Origin: Aeromicrobium yanjiei
GTDB lineage: Bacteria > Actinomycetota > Actinomycetes > Propionibacteriales > Nocardioidaceae
NCBI RefSeq assembly: GCF_009649075.1
Contig: NZ_CP045737.1
Coordinates: forward strand, 2,356,001 to 2,420,000
Direction of reading: 5' to 3'
Length of the DNA stretch: 64,000 bases
The notes beneath the pieces are model-generated. The model did no database searches, had not been told where the DNA came from, and worked only from the letters and a program-made list of their open reading frames with translations. The position numbers and the translations under genes were made by a program. Positions 25,904 to 34,585 of this stretch are shown here, piece by piece (the stretch's first letter is position 1; each line of letters opens with the position of its first letter).

Positions 25904-27480
25904 GAGGCCTGCACCAGGTCGCGGAGCGAACCCCCGAGGGCAGTGCCCCGGCGCAGCGACAGCGCCGACTCGACGTCGTCGCCCCGCGGGACGTCGTGGC
26001 CGTTGAGGTCGGCCACGCTCCAGGCGAGTCGCAGGATGCGGTCGGCGGAGCGGGCGTTGAGCTTGTTGGTGCGCAGCTGCTGGTCCATCAGCACCCGGCC
26101 CTGGTCGCTGACCGGCCAGCTCTTGCGCAGCTCCACACCCGGCACCTCGCTGTTGAGGCGCCACGGCGTCTCCCGCAGCCGACTCCCCTGCCGATCGCGC
26201 GCCTCCAGCACGACGGCTGCGAGATCTCGTGTGGAGCGGGCCCCACCCAGGGCCGACACCACGTCGGGCCGGGACAGCGAGGGCAGGGACCGGTGGATGT
26301 CGATGCGGTCGCGAATGGGCCCCGACAGCCGGTCCGCGTAGCGCCGGCGCATCAGCGGCGTGCACCGACACTGATCGGCCACCGCAGAGCTGAGACCGCA
26401 CGGACAGGGATTCGCAGCCAGGACGAGCTGGAAGCGAGCCGGATAGGCCGCTGTCATGGCGGCCCTGGAGACCACGACGCGACCGCTCTCGAGCGGTTGA
26501 CGCAGGGCCTCCAGCACGTTGGACGCGAACTCGGGTGCCTCGTCGAGGAACAGGACGCCGTGGTGCGCGAGGCTCAGCGCCCCGGGGCGGATCACGCGAC
26601 TGCCTCCGCCGACGATCGAGACCGCGCTGGCCGTGTGATGCGGGTCGAGGAACGGCGGCCGGGTCAGCAGCGGCGCGTCGCTGGGCAGGACTCCCGCGAC
26701 CGAGTGCACCGCGCTGACCGCGAGCGACTGCTCGCGGGTCAGGTCCGGCAGCAGCCCCGGGAGCCGTTGGGCGAGCATCGTCTTGCCGATCCCCGGCGGA
26801 CCGGTCATCAAGAGGTGGTGGCCACCCGCGGCGGCGACCAGCAGCGCCATGCGCGAGTCCTCCTGGCCGGAGATGTCGGCCAGGTCGAGGTGGGCCAGGC
26901 GATCGGCCGACGTCCAGGAGATCGACGGGGTGTCGTCGAGCGGCGGCACGGGCGGGTCGTCCGGCTGCTGCTCCCCCGTCAGCAGCGCGACGGCCTGCCG
27001 CAACGATCGGACACCCACGACATCGATGCCCGGGACCAGCTCGGCCTCGGGCACGTTGACCTCCGGGACGAACACCCGCTCATAGCCGGCCTCCGCAGCG
27101 GCGAGGGTCGCCGGCAGGACGCCGCGGATCGCGCGCAGCCGTCCGTCGAGGGCAAGCTCACCGAGGAACACCGAGCCGCTCAGGCGATCGGCCGGCACCA
27201 ACGACTTCGCCGCGAACACCGCCAGCGCGATGGCCAGGTCGTAGTGCGAGCCGGTCTTGGGCAACGTCGACGGTGCGAGGTTGATCGTGACCCGCTGGTC
27301 GGGCCAGGTCGTGCCGGAGTTGGAGACCGCCGACCGGCACCGGTCCCGCGCCTCGTTGACCATCGTGTCGGCCAGGCCCACCAGGACCGTCGTCGGCAGC
27401 CCGCCGCCGATGTCGACCTCCACCTCGATGGGTCGGCCCGAGAGCCCGTCGAGCGTGACCGAGTGGGTCGCCGCCGCCAT
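25900..27480 (-). CDS. comM: YifB/ComM family Mg-chelatase-like AAA+ ATPase
   Basis: A 526-residue protein with an N-terminal Lon-protease-like fold (residues 1-170), then an AAA+ module with Walker A GPPGIGKTM, Walker B LFLDEAPEF, and a zinc-type segment NPCPCGLSSAVADQCRCTP, ending in the C-terminal Mg-chelatase part. ComM in Haemophilus/Vibrio is a helicase promoting branch migration in transformation. Starts within the yraN stop (TGATG) and overlaps dprA, giving a yraN-comM-dprA operon. Confidence 0.92.
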   Translation of the reverse strand: MAAATHSVTLDGLSGRPIEVEVDIGGGLPTTVLVGLADTMVNEARDRCRSAVSNSGTTWPDQRVTINLAPSTLPKTGSHYDLAIALAVFAAKSLVPADRLSGSVFLGELALDGRLRAIRGVLPATLAAAEAGYERVFVPEVNVPEAELVPGIDVVGVRSLRQAVALLTGEQQPDDPPVPPLDDTPSISWTSADRLAHLDLADISGQEDSRMALLVAAAGGHHLLMTGPPGIGKTMLAQRLPGLLPDLTREQSLAVSAVHSVAGVLPSDAPLLTRPPFLDPHHTASAVSIVGGGSRVIRPGALSLAHHGVLFLDEAPEFASNVLEALRQPLESGRVVVSRAAMTAAYPARFQLVLAANPCPCGLSSAVADQCRCTPLMRRRYADRLSGPIRDRIDIHRSLPSLSRPDVVSALGGARSTRDLAAVVLEARDRQGSRLRETPWRLNSEVPGVELRKSWPVSDQGRVLMDQQLRTNKLNARSADRILRLAWSVADLNGHDVPRGDDVESALSLRRGTALGGSLRDLVQAS

Positions 27481-27842
27481 CACGCGACCCCGGTGATGCG
27501 CTCGACGACCGGACCGCCACGGGGCGGGACCACCACCGAGATGACGTCGATGCGGATGCTCGGCGGGGAGATGTCGTGCACCTCGAGCCAGTGCATCGCG
27601 AGCCGTCGCAGCCGTGCGGCCTTCTGCCCGGTGATCGCCTCGAACGGACCACCGTGCCCGTACGACGTGCGCGTCTTCACCTCGCAGATCACCAGGGTCG
27701 AGCCGTCGCGGGCGACGATGTCGATCTCGCCGAACTTGCAGGTCCACTGGGTCGCCAGCACGACCATGCCGATGGATCTCAGGTGGTCGGCCGCGATCCG
27801 CTCGCCGTAGTCGCCGACACCCTTGTTGCGTTCGTAGGTCAT
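27480..27842 (-). CDS. UPF0102 (YraN) family putative endonuclease
   Basis: A 120-residue protein of the YraN family, with a restriction-endonuclease-like core: Glu in GDYGERIAADHL, Asp in FGEIDIVARDG and ExK in VICEVKTRT. Function unknown; the fold suggests a nuclease tied to the comM-dprA pair downstream. ATG 27842 is chosen because GAGG sits upstream and homologues start at MTYERNKGVGDYGE; an in-frame extension to 27932 has no family similarity. Confidence 0.88.
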   Translation of the reverse strand: MTYERNKGVGDYGERIAADHLRSIGMVVLATQWTCKFGEIDIVARDGSTLVICEVKTRTSYGHGGPFEAITGQKAARLRRLAMHWLEVHDISPPSIRIDVISVVVPPRGGPVVERITGVA

Positions 27843-27951
27843 GCCCTCGAGCCTCGCGGCCCCGAGGGCGGGGATCCAGCGGTCCCGCGCGGCCTGTGGA
27901 CAGCCCACGGGCGCTGGGCGCGCTGTGGACATCCGGCCCTAGAATCGCCCG

Positions 27952-28692
27952 GTGACCGCACTGACGAGACCCTTTCGTGGCCTGATCCTCGCGGTGCAGT
28001 TCCTGACCCGGATCCCGACACCCCAGGTCAAGGACTTCCACGCCGACGACATCGGACGGTCCGCCCCCTGGTTCCCCGCCGTGGGCCTCATCGTCGGTCT
28101 CGCGGTCGCCGTGCCGGTCGAGCTGCTGTCGGACCGACCGCAGCTCGCGGGACTCGCCGGGCTCGTCGTGTGGGTGTGGGTCACCGGCGCGCTACACGTC
28201 GACGGTCTCGGCGACGTCGCCGACGCACTCGGGGCCTCCCACCGCGACCCGGCTCGCTATGCCGCCGCGCTGAAGGACCCCCACATGGGCGCCTTCGGCG
28301 TCGTGACGGTCGTGCTCCAGCTCATCGCCAAGTTCGTCCTGCTGTCAGAGGCCGCGCAGCAGGATCTGACCTGGGTCATCGTCCTCGTCCCGGCGTGGGC
28401 GCGGTGGATCAGTCTGGCGCTCCCCCGTCTGACGACGTCGCTGCAGGCCGGCCTCGGCGAGCGCTTCGGCGGCCACATCACCTGGCCGACGGTCGCGGTG
28501 TGGCTGGTCGCACTGTCCGCCGCGAGTGTCCTGACCGCACCGCCGCTGCTAGTGGCCATCCCGCTCGCCGGGCTCGTGGCCCTCTACTGGCACCGGCGCC
28601 TGGGCGGCGTGTCCGGCGACGGCCTCGGCGCCAGCACCGAGATCTCCGAGACCCTGCTGCTCATCGCCCTCATCGCGCCGACGTTGAGCTGA
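27952..28692 (+). CDS. cobS: Adenosylcobinamide-GDP ribazoletransferase CobS
   Basis: A 246-residue membrane enzyme joining alpha-ribazole to adenosylcobinamide-GDP, the last assembly step of vitamin B12. The motif HVDGLGDVADALGA binds metal and substrate; KDPHMGAFG and six to seven membrane spans are also typical. GTG start at 27952, divergent from yraN. It stands alone here: no cobU, cobT or cobC neighbours and no cobalamin riboswitch that I can see upstream. Confidence 0.92.
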   Translation: MTALTRPFRGLILAVQFLTRIPTPQVKDFHADDIGRSAPWFPAVGLIVGLAVAVPVELLSDRPQLAGLAGLVVWVWVTGALHVDGLGDVADALGASHRDPARYAAALKDPHMGAFGVVTVVLQLIAKFVLLSEAAQQDLTWVIVLVPAWARWISLALPRLTTSLQAGLGERFGGHITWPTVAVWLVALSAASVLTAPPLLVAIPLAGLVALYWHRRLGGVSGDGLGASTEISETLLLIALIAPTLS

Positions 28693-28695
28693 GTC

Positions 28696-29007
28696 TCACT
28701 CGGCTTCGGGCACCTTGAAGTCCGAGCCCTGCAGCTCCTCGACGTTGACGTCCTTGAACGTCAGCACCTTGACGTTCTTGGCGAAGCGGGCGGGCCGGTA
28801 GATGTCCCACACCCACGCATCGTTCATCGACACCTCGAAGTACGCGTCGCCGGTCTCCGAGCGCACCTTCACGTCGACCGCGTTGCACAGGTAGAAGCGC
28901 CGGTCGGTCTCCACGACGTACTTGAAGATCGAGACGACGTCGCGATACTCCCGATAGAGCGCGAGCTCCATCTCCGACTCGTACCGCTCCAGATCTTCTG
29001 AGCTCAT
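28696..29007 (-). CDS. DUF2469 family protein
   Basis: A 103-residue acidic protein, MSSEDLERYESEMELALYRE at the N-terminus, of the DUF2469 family that is conserved across actinobacteria directly downstream of rnhB. Function unknown. ATG 29007 overlaps the rnhB stop (ATGA), so the two are co-translated. Convergent with cobS, stops three bases apart. Confidence 0.88.
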   Translation of the reverse strand: MSSEDLERYESEMELALYREYRDVVSIFKYVVETDRRFYLCNAVDVKVRSETGDAYFEVSMNDAWVWDIYRPARFAKNVKVLTFKDVNVEELQGSDFKVPEAE

Positions 29008-29651
29008 GCCGATCGCTCCATCGCTGCCTTGACGTTCACGTAGGTCTTGCGGTGCTGGTCGCACGGACCGTGGTCCCGCAGGGCCGCCTGGTGCACGGGA
29101 GTGCTGTAGCCCTTGTGCGTGGCGAAATCGTACGCCGGGAAGTCCTCGTGCATGCGCACCATCAGGCGATCGCGCGTCACCTTCGCGACGACGGACGCGG
29201 CTGCGATCGAGGCCGACACGCGGTCGCCCTTCCAGATCGCCAGCCCCGGGACGCCGAGGCCGTCGACCGGGAAGCCGTCGGTGAGGACGTAGCCGGGACG
29301 GACCTCGAGGCGCCACAGCGCGCGCCGGAGGGCCGCGATGTTGGCCTGGTGCAGCCCCATCTTGTCGCAGTCGGCCGCCGGGACGATCACGACCGACACG
29401 TCGGCCGCCCGCGCCATGATGAGGTCGAAGCACTCCTCACGACGCTTCTCGGTCAGCAGCTTGGAGTCGGCCAGCCCGGGGATCTGTCGGTCCAGGACGA
29501 CCGCAGCGGCCACCAGCGGGCCTGCGCAGGCGCCGCGGCCTGCCTCGTCGACACCCGCGACGGGCTCGAGGCCCTGGCGGGCGAGCGCGCGCTCGTAGCC
29601 GTACAGCCCGGCGTCGCGCCGGATCGTCGAGCCCTTGGCCAGGCGGGTCAT
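29004..29651 (-). CDS. rnhB: Ribonuclease HII
   Basis: A 215-residue enzyme that nicks RNA in RNA-DNA hybrids and removes single ribonucleotides. Acid residues are in GVDEAGRGACAGP (Asp-Glu), ADSKLLTEKRREE and TDGFPVDG. The C-terminus HKGYSTPVHQAAL is typical. ATG 29651 lies seven bases after the lepB stop. Confidence 0.93.
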   Translation of the reverse strand: MTRLAKGSTIRRDAGLYGYERALARQGLEPVAGVDEAGRGACAGPLVAAAVVLDRQIPGLADSKLLTEKRREECFDLIMARAADVSVVIVPAADCDKMGLHQANIAALRRALWRLEVRPGYVLTDGFPVDGLGVPGLAIWKGDRVSASIAAASVVAKVTRDRLMVRMHEDFPAYDFATHKGYSTPVHQAALRDHGPCDQHRKTYVNVKAAMERSA

Positions 29652-29658
29652 CGGCGGG

Positions 29659-30318
29659 TCACTTCCCGTTGACGGCTTCGAACGTGTCGGGCTTGTGGAT
29701 GAACCCGGCGCGGCCGAACGGCCACACACGGACCCAGGCCTTGCCCACGACCGACTTCTCCGAGACCTGTCCGCCACCCGGATCGCCCTGGTGCGCACGC
29801 GAGTCCGAGGAGTTGCCGCGGTTGTCGCCCATGACCCACAAGTAGCCCTTGCGGACCTTGACCTCGAACGTCTGGTCCTTGGTCGCGCTCTCGTCGAGCA
29901 GATACGGCTCGTCGAGCTCCTTGCCGTTCACGGTGAGCTTGCCCTCGCTGCAGCACCGGATCGTGTCGCCGCCGACGCCGATCACGCGCTTGATGAGATG
30001 CCCGCCGGTCGGGAACAGGCCGATCTTCTCCATGCTGCTCTGCACGACGTTGCTCGCCTTGCGGGAGTCCTCCGGGGCCAACCAGCCTCCCGGGTCGTCG
30101 AAGACCACGATGTCGCCGCGCTTGATGTCACCACCCCAGTAGGAGACCTTCTGGACCAGGATCTTGTCGTCGACCAGCATCGTCGGCTCCATCGACTCCG
30201 ACGGGATGTAGAACGCCTGGAGGAAGAACGTCTTCACCACGATGGCCATCACCATGGCGGTCGCGACCAGAAGGATCGACTCCTTCCAGACGGGGAGCTG
30301 CCGCTTCTTGTCACTCAC
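29659..30318 (-). CDS. lepB: Signal peptidase I, copy 1
   Basis: A 219-residue type I signal peptidase: one N-terminal membrane anchor (residues 12-34), nucleophile Ser42 (PSESMEPTM), general base Lys110 (GHLIKRVIG) and the GDNRGNS box. It releases secreted proteins after translocation. It is a close paralogue of the gene just upstream; long stretches such as DDKILVQKVSYWGGD and AWVRVWPFGR are identical. GTG start at 30318. Confidence 0.93.
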   Translation of the reverse strand: MSDKKRQLPVWKESILLVATAMVMAIVVKTFFLQAFYIPSESMEPTMLVDDKILVQKVSYWGGDIKRGDIVVFDDPGGWLAPEDSRKASNVVQSSMEKIGLFPTGGHLIKRVIGVGGDTIRCCSEGKLTVNGKELDEPYLLDESATKDQTFEVKVRKGYLWVMGDNRGNSSDSRAHQGDPGGGQVSEKSVVGKAWVRVWPFGRAGFIHKPDTFEAVNGK

Positions 30319-30382
30319 GCGGTGAGCCTAGCCGGACCGCGCAACGAGTCCGGTCCTGCACTCGCGTGTCGACGACGCCCGG

Positions 30383-31078
30383 TCAGGGCTCGCCCACCCG
30401 GGCGAATGCGCGCGTGCCGTCGACCGACCCGATGCGTCCGAACGGCCACACCCGCACCCACGCCTTGCCCACGACGCTCGACTCGCGGATGAACCCGCGA
30501 CCGGGGTCACCGGCGTGCTGGGGGGACGCGAGCGAGTTGCCGCGGTTGTCGCCCATGACCCACAGGCTGCCCTTCGGCACGATGACGTCGAAGCGGGTGT
30601 CCTTGGTGACCGACGGGTCCAGGACGTACGGCTCGTCGATCTTCTTGCCGTTGACGGTCAGCCGGCTGTCGGTGCAGCACGCGACGTGGTCGCCGCCGAC
30701 ACCGATGACCCGCTTGATGAGGTGGCCGCCGCTCGGCAGCAGGCCGACCTTCTCCAGCGCACGCTGGAACGGGTTGCTCGCAGCACGGGCATCACCCGGG
30801 CCGAGCCAGCCCCCGGGATCGTCGAACACGACGATGTCACCGCGCTGGACGTCACCGCCCCAGTAGGAGACCTTCTGGACGAGGATCTTGTCGTCGACCA
30901 TCATGGTCGGCTCCATCGAGCCCGAAGGGATGTAGAAAGCCTGGACGAAGAACGTCTTGACGACGATCGCCAGGAGCACTGCCACCACGACCAGCAGGAT
31001 CGACTCCTGCCAGATCGGGAGCTGCCGACGCCGACGTCCGCCTCTCGGCGGGTCGTCGGTCGTCGGCAGCGGGCGCAA
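30383..31078 (-). CDS. lepB: Signal peptidase I, copy 2
   Basis: A 231-residue type I signal peptidase with Arg-rich cytoplasmic start, one membrane anchor (about 25-46), Ser54 (PSGSMEPTM), Lys122 (GHLIKRVIG) and GDNRGNS. Tandem paralogue of the downstream gene. The start is unsure: I chose TTG 31078 immediately after the rplS stop; a start further inside rplS would give an Arg/Ser-rich leader that looks like shadow coding. Confidence 0.88.
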   Translation of the reverse strand: MRPLPTTDDPPRGGRRRRQLPIWQESILLVVVAVLLAIVVKTFFVQAFYIPSGSMEPTMMVDDKILVQKVSYWGGDVQRGDIVVFDDPGGWLGPGDARAASNPFQRALEKVGLLPSGGHLIKRVIGVGGDHVACCTDSRLTVNGKKIDEPYVLDPSVTKDTRFDVIVPKGSLWVMGDNRGNSLASPQHAGDPGRGFIRESSVVGKAWVRVWPFGRIGSVDGTRAFARVGEP

Positions 31079-31079
31079 C

Positions 31080-31430
31080 TCAGACGTCGCGCTTCTCCTT
31101 GATCTTGGCGGCCTTGCCGCGCAGGTTGCGCAGGTAGTACAGCTTGGCGCGACGGACGTCACCGCGGACGGCCACGTCGATGTGGTCGATCACGGGGGTG
31201 TGCAGCGGGAACGTACGCTCCACGCCGACGCCGAAGCTGACCTTGCGGACCGTGAACGTACGGCCGACGCCCGAGCCCTGGACCTTGATGCAGACACCCT
31301 TGAAGACCTGGATGCGCGAACGGCTGCCCTCGATGACCTTCACGTGGACCTCGAGCGTGTCGCCCGCACGGAAGCTGGGCAGGTCGGTACGCAGCGACTC
31401 GCTGGCGACCTGGTCGATGATGTTCGTCAT
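31080..31430 (-). CDS. rplS: 50S ribosomal protein L19
   Basis: A 116-residue L19, normal length. Core motifs [28 protein letters not shown] and [20 protein letters not shown] 31430 has a GGAG site seven bases before. Followed by two lepB genes, the standard order. Its leader holds a 9-bp long-range stem (31449-31520). Confidence 0.96.
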   Translation of the reverse strand: MTNIIDQVASESLRTDLPSFRAGDTLEVHVKVIEGSRSRIQVFKGVCIKVQGSGVGRTFTVRKVSFGVGVERTFPLHTPVIDHIDVAVRGDVRRAKLYYLRNLRGKAAKIKEKRDV

Positions 31431-31448
31431 GGTTCTGCTCCTCGCTGG

Positions 31449-31553
31449 TGCCACAGGTCACCCACGGATGGTGGTTCGAAAGGAAGTGGTGCGGCGGTGA
31501 TCGACGGTTCCCCTGTGGCAGAGCCGTCCGGCGCCAAGGGTCAATGTTGCCAC
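31449..31553 (-). promoter_or_regulatory. Candidate rplS leader with mutually exclusive stems
   Basis: On the minus strand the order is GTGGCA (31553-31548), TGCCACAGG (31520-31512), CCTGTGGCA (31457-31449), then the rplS ribosome site. The middle element can pair either with the first (6 bp) or with the last (9 bp), so two alternative folds exist. Inside the 9-bp stem a smaller TCACC/GGTGA pairing is possible. L19 leaders are known in other phyla; here the structure is my reading and no promoter was placed. Confidence 0.35.
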
Positions 31554-31605
31554 ATCGGTGCACGTCCGAGCCAATCGGCCTTGGCCCGCGGCGCCGGCCG
31601 ACGCC

Positions 31606-31637
31606 GACGCGCCCGCCGGGTGACCGGCGGACGCGTC
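31606..31637 (-). terminator. Strong hairpin downstream of amt (31667-32920)
   Basis: A 32-base hairpin: GACGCG, one mismatch, CCGCCGG, loop GTGA, CCGGCGG, one mismatch, CGCGTC. A 13-bp G+C stem with a single mismatch, placed 29 bases past the amt stop. No T-run, which is common for actinobacterial terminators. Confidence 0.7.
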
Positions 31638-31666
31638 GGGTCGTGCTGGGACGAGCGATCTGACGC

Positions 31667-32920
31667 TCAGACGAGGGCGTAACCCTCCTCACCGTGCAGC
31701 ACCGAGTCGATGCCGGCCGCCTCCTCGTCCTGGTGGATGCGGAAGCCGATCGTGCGGTCGATGACCGTCGCGATGCCGTACGACACCACGAAGGAGTAGA
31801 CCGCGACGCCGAGCGCGGAGATGGCCTGCAGGATCAGCTGGTCGAAGTTGCCTCCGCCGGTGAACAGGCCCGTGTCGATCGCGAAGAAGCCCAGGTAGAG
31901 CGTGCCGATGACGCCGGCCACCAGGTGGATGCCGACGACGTCGAGCGAGTCGTCGTAGCCGAACTTGAACTTCAGGTCGACCGCGATCGCGCAGACGCCG
32001 CCCGCGAGCAGGCCGAGCGCGATCGCCCAGATGGGCTGCAGAGCCACGCAGGACGGCGTGATCGCGACGAGGCCGGCGACGGCACCCGAGGCGGCTCCGA
32101 CCGAGGTGGCCTTGCCGTTCTTGAAGTGCTCCACGATGATCCAGCCGAGGATGCCGGCCGCGGGGCACACGATCGTGTTGACGAAGATCAGCGTGGCCGA
32201 TCCGTCGCCGGCCGCGGCGCCGGTGTTGAAGCCGAACCAGCCGAACCACAGGATCGCCGCGCCGATGAGCACGAGCGGGACGTTGTGGGGCTTCTGCAGG
32301 TCCTTGCTGAAGCCGACCCGCTGGCCGAGCACGAGCGCGAGGGCCAGGGCCGCGGCGCCCGCGTTGATGTGGACCGCGGTGCCGCCGGCGAAGTCGATCG
32401 TCGAGGCGTCGATGCCGAGGTTGTCACCGAGGTTGCCGACCCAGCCCGTCATGCCGTCGTCGTTGAACGCGAAGACCCAGCCGGCGACCGGGAAGTAGAC
32501 GAGCGTGGCGAACAGGCCCGCGAACAGCATCCACGGGAAGAACCGCGCGCGGTCGGCGATCGCACCCGAGATGAGCGCCACGGTGATGATCGCGAAGGTC
32601 GACCCGTACGCAACGCTGGCCAGGACTCCCCCGTCGCCCCCGGCGAACGAGTCCTTGGCGGCGTCCCACTGGCCGAAGTCGGAGAACGGGTTGCCGAGCA
32701 CCTGCTTGATCCAGTCGTCGCCGCTGTTGTCCAGCGTGGCCATGTTGGCGCCGAAGAGCACCCACAGGACGGCGACCAGACCGATGGCTCCGAAGCTGAG
32801 CATCATCATCGAGACGACGCTCTTGGCCTTCACGAGGCCTCCGTAGAAGAACGCCAGGCCCGGCGTCATGAACAGGACGAGAGCTGCGGAGATGAGCAGC
32901 CAGATAGTTCCGGGGGTCAT
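31667..32920 (-). CDS. amt: Ammonium transporter (first copy)
   Basis: A 417-residue channel-like ammonium transporter with eleven membrane spans. The twin pore histidines are in AVHINAGAA and GIHLVAGVIG, and the C-terminal tail IGFRIHQDEEAAGIDS is the PII-docking segment. It stands apart from glnB, in contrast to the second copy at 48157-49422. AGAGAGG precedes ATG 32920. Upstream, GTGTTACGTGACAC at 33037-33050 is a possible nitrogen-regulator site. Confidence 0.93.
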   Translation of the reverse strand: MTPGTIWLLISAALVLFMTPGLAFFYGGLVKAKSVVSMMMLSFGAIGLVAVLWVLFGANMATLDNSGDDWIKQVLGNPFSDFGQWDAAKDSFAGGDGGVLASVAYGSTFAIITVALISGAIADRARFFPWMLFAGLFATLVYFPVAGWVFAFNDDGMTGWVGNLGDNLGIDASTIDFAGGTAVHINAGAAALALALVLGQRVGFSKDLQKPHNVPLVLIGAAILWFGWFGFNTGAAAGDGSATLIFVNTIVCPAAGILGWIIVEHFKNGKATSVGAASGAVAGLVAITPSCVALQPIWAIALGLLAGGVCAIAVDLKFKFGYDDSLDVVGIHLVAGVIGTLYLGFFAIDTGLFTGGGNFDQLILQAISALGVAVYSFVVSYGIATVIDRTIGFRIHQDEEAAGIDSVLHGEEGYALV

Positions 32921-33036
32921 GAGAAACCTCTCTGAGGGGGGTGTCGTTCGGCCGGCACAGCGACGCTGCTGCTGTCGGACGCGAGTGACACTGTTGCGGT
33001 GAGAGGTTTTGCGAGGCTTGCCTCAGCATGTCCGTG

Positions 33037-33065
33037 GTGTTACGTGACACGCGATCGTGTTAAAT
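33037..33065 (-). promoter_or_regulatory. Possible nitrogen-regulator binding site upstream of amt
   Basis: GTGTTACGTGACAC (33037-33050) is a near-perfect dyad, followed by a second GTGTTA at 33057. The second amt gene has the same GTGTTACG string upstream (49549-49556). The repeats of AC/GT steps recall GlnR or AmtR boxes, but I cannot fit a strict consensus. Confidence 0.3.
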
Positions 33066-33080
33066 CCACGTCGCATCGGC

Positions 33081-33116
33081 CCGGCCGCACCCCGGGGTTC
33101 CGGGCAGATCGGCCGG
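33081..33116 (-). terminator. Nested hairpin after trmD
   Basis: Outer stem CCGGCCG (33081-33087) with CGGCCGG (33110-33116), inner stem CCCGG-GGTT-CCGGG. It abuts the trmD stop codon and would end the rpsP-KH-rimM-trmD transcript. Confidence 0.55.
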
Positions 33117-33797
33117 TCAGGACAGCAGGTCGGGGCGGCGGCGGCGCGTACGCTCGACGGCCTGCTCACGACGCCACGCGGCGATCGCGGCGTGGTTGCC
33201 CGACAACAGCACCTCGGGCACGTCCCGTCCTCGCCACGACGCGGGCTTGGTGTAGACGGGGTACTCCAGCAGGCCGTCCTCGCCGTGGGACTCCTCCACC
33301 AGCGACGCGGGATTGCCCATGAACCCCGGCACCAGCCGAACGATGGCCTCGATCATGGCCAGGGCCGCGACCTCTCCCCCGTTGAGCACGAAGTCGCCGA
33401 GAGAGATCTCCTCGACCCGCCAGCGGTCCGACGCCTCGTCGATCACGCGCTGGTCGATGCCCTCGTAGCGGCCGCACGCGAACACCAGGTGCGACTCTGC
33501 GCTCAGGCGCTCGGCCGTGCGTTGGGTGAACGGCGCGCCCGACGGTGTGGGGACGACGATCACGGCCTGCTCGCTCGCGAGCGAGTCGAGTGCCTCACCC
33601 CATGGCTCGGCCTTCATGACCATGCCGGCACCGCCACCGTAGGGGGTGTCGTCCACGCTGCGGTGCTTGTCGCGGGTGAAGTCGCGCAGGTCGTGGGTCC
33701 GGATCGTCAGCAGCCCCGACGACTGCGCTTTGCCGGCGAGCGAGAGCTGCAGGGCGTCGAGGTACGCCGGGAAGATCGAGACGACGTCGATGCGCAC
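33117..33797 (-). CDS. trmD: tRNA (guanine-N1)-methyltransferase TrmD
   Basis: A 226-residue SPOUT methyltransferase that makes m1G37 in tRNA and prevents frameshifting. Deep-knot motifs: [29 protein letters not shown] and [20 protein letters not shown] start at 33797 directly at the conserved RIDVVSIFP start, one base after the rimM stop; the frame continues upstream but without similarity. Confidence 0.95.
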   Translation of the reverse strand: MRIDVVSIFPAYLDALQLSLAGKAQSSGLLTIRTHDLRDFTRDKHRSVDDTPYGGGAGMVMKAEPWGEALDSLASEQAVIVVPTPSGAPFTQRTAERLSAESHLVFACGRYEGIDQRVIDEASDRWRVEEISLGDFVLNGGEVAALAMIEAIVRLVPGFMGNPASLVEESHGEDGLLEYPVYTKPASWRGRDVPEVLLSGNHAAIAAWRREQAVERTRRRRPDLLS

Positions 33798-33798
33798 G

Positions 33799-34329
33799 TC
33801 AGACCTCGAGGTCGGAGGCCGCGTTCTCGGCCTTCGACGGGTCCAGCAGGCCGTCGACGTCCTCGACGGTGACGAATCCGCCACGGACGTCGACCACCGG
33901 GACGAGCTCGGTGACGAACGGGATCAGGACCTCACGCCCGTCGATGTCGACGGCGAGGGTGTCCTGGAAGGGCAGGTGCACGAGACCGGTCACGGTGCCG
34001 ACCACCGCGTCGCCCGAGCGGACCTCGAGCCCGACCAGCTGGTGGTCGTAGAACTCGTCGGGGTCCTCGGGCAGGTCCGCGGGGTCCACCTCGGCCTCGA
34101 GCACGACACCGTGCAGGGCCTCGGCGGCATTGCGGTCGGGCACCTCGTCGAACGCGACGACGAGGCGGCCACCGTGGTGGCGCGCCTTCGTGACGGTCAA
34201 CGTGCGTGCGCCGGCAACGACAGACGAGCCCGGGGCGAAACGCCGGTCGGGCTCGTCTGTGCGGATGTCGACGTTCAGCTCACCACGGATTCCGTGGGCA
34301 CGGCCGATGCGGCCGATGACGACCAGCAT
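33799..34329 (-). CDS. rimM: Ribosome maturation factor RimM
   Basis: A 176-residue 16S processing factor binding S19 in 30S assembly. N-terminal RimM barrel ([18 protein letters not shown]) and C-terminal PRC barrel ([34 protein letters not shown]). Sits in the rpsP-KH-rimM-trmD operon with two bases between it and the KH gene. Confidence 0.95.
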   Translation of the reverse strand: MLVVIGRIGRAHGIRGELNVDIRTDEPDRRFAPGSSVVAGARTLTVTKARHHGGRLVVAFDEVPDRNAAEALHGVVLEAEVDPADLPEDPDEFYDHQLVGLEVRSGDAVVGTVTGLVHLPFQDTLAVDIDGREVLIPFVTELVPVVDVRGGFVTVEDVDGLLDPSKAENAASDLEV

Positions 34330-34331
34330 CG

Positions 34332-34583
34332 TCAGCTGCGGCGATCCACGTCCACGAAGTCGATGCGCGCGCCGCCTCTACCGGCGATCGCGCCCGCGAC
34401 CTTGCGGACGGCCGTGGCCGTGCGGCCCTGTCGGCCGATGACCTTGCCGAGGTCGTCCGGGTTGACCCGGACCTCGAACAGCTCGCCGCCTCGCGTCTGC
34501 TTGACGCGGACGTCGACGTCGTCAGGGCTGTCGACGATGCCGGCGACGAGGTGCTCGATGACCTCCACGAGGGGTGCGGCCAC
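34332..34583 (-). CDS. KH-domain RNA-binding protein (KhpA type)
   Basis: An 83-residue single KH domain with the GxxG loop in GKVIGRQGRTATAVR. Such proteins bind RNA with KhpB partners. GTG start at 34583 just after the rpsP stop. Standard place between rpsP and rimM. Confidence 0.93.
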   Translation of the reverse strand: MAAPLVEVIEHLVAGIVDSPDDVDVRVKQTRGGELFEVRVNPDDLGKVIGRQGRTATAVRKVAGAIAGRGGARIDFVDVDRRS

Positions 34584-34585
34584 GA

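Noticed and set aside
27895..27931. Two TGTGGACA strings that look like DnaA-box cores
   Set aside because: Only two copies, each short of the full 9-mer, between yraN and cobS and far from dnaA or dnaN; not an origin.
27843..27951. Cobalamin riboswitch before cobS
   Set aside because: The gap is only about 110 bases and I cannot find the B12-box or the usual stems.
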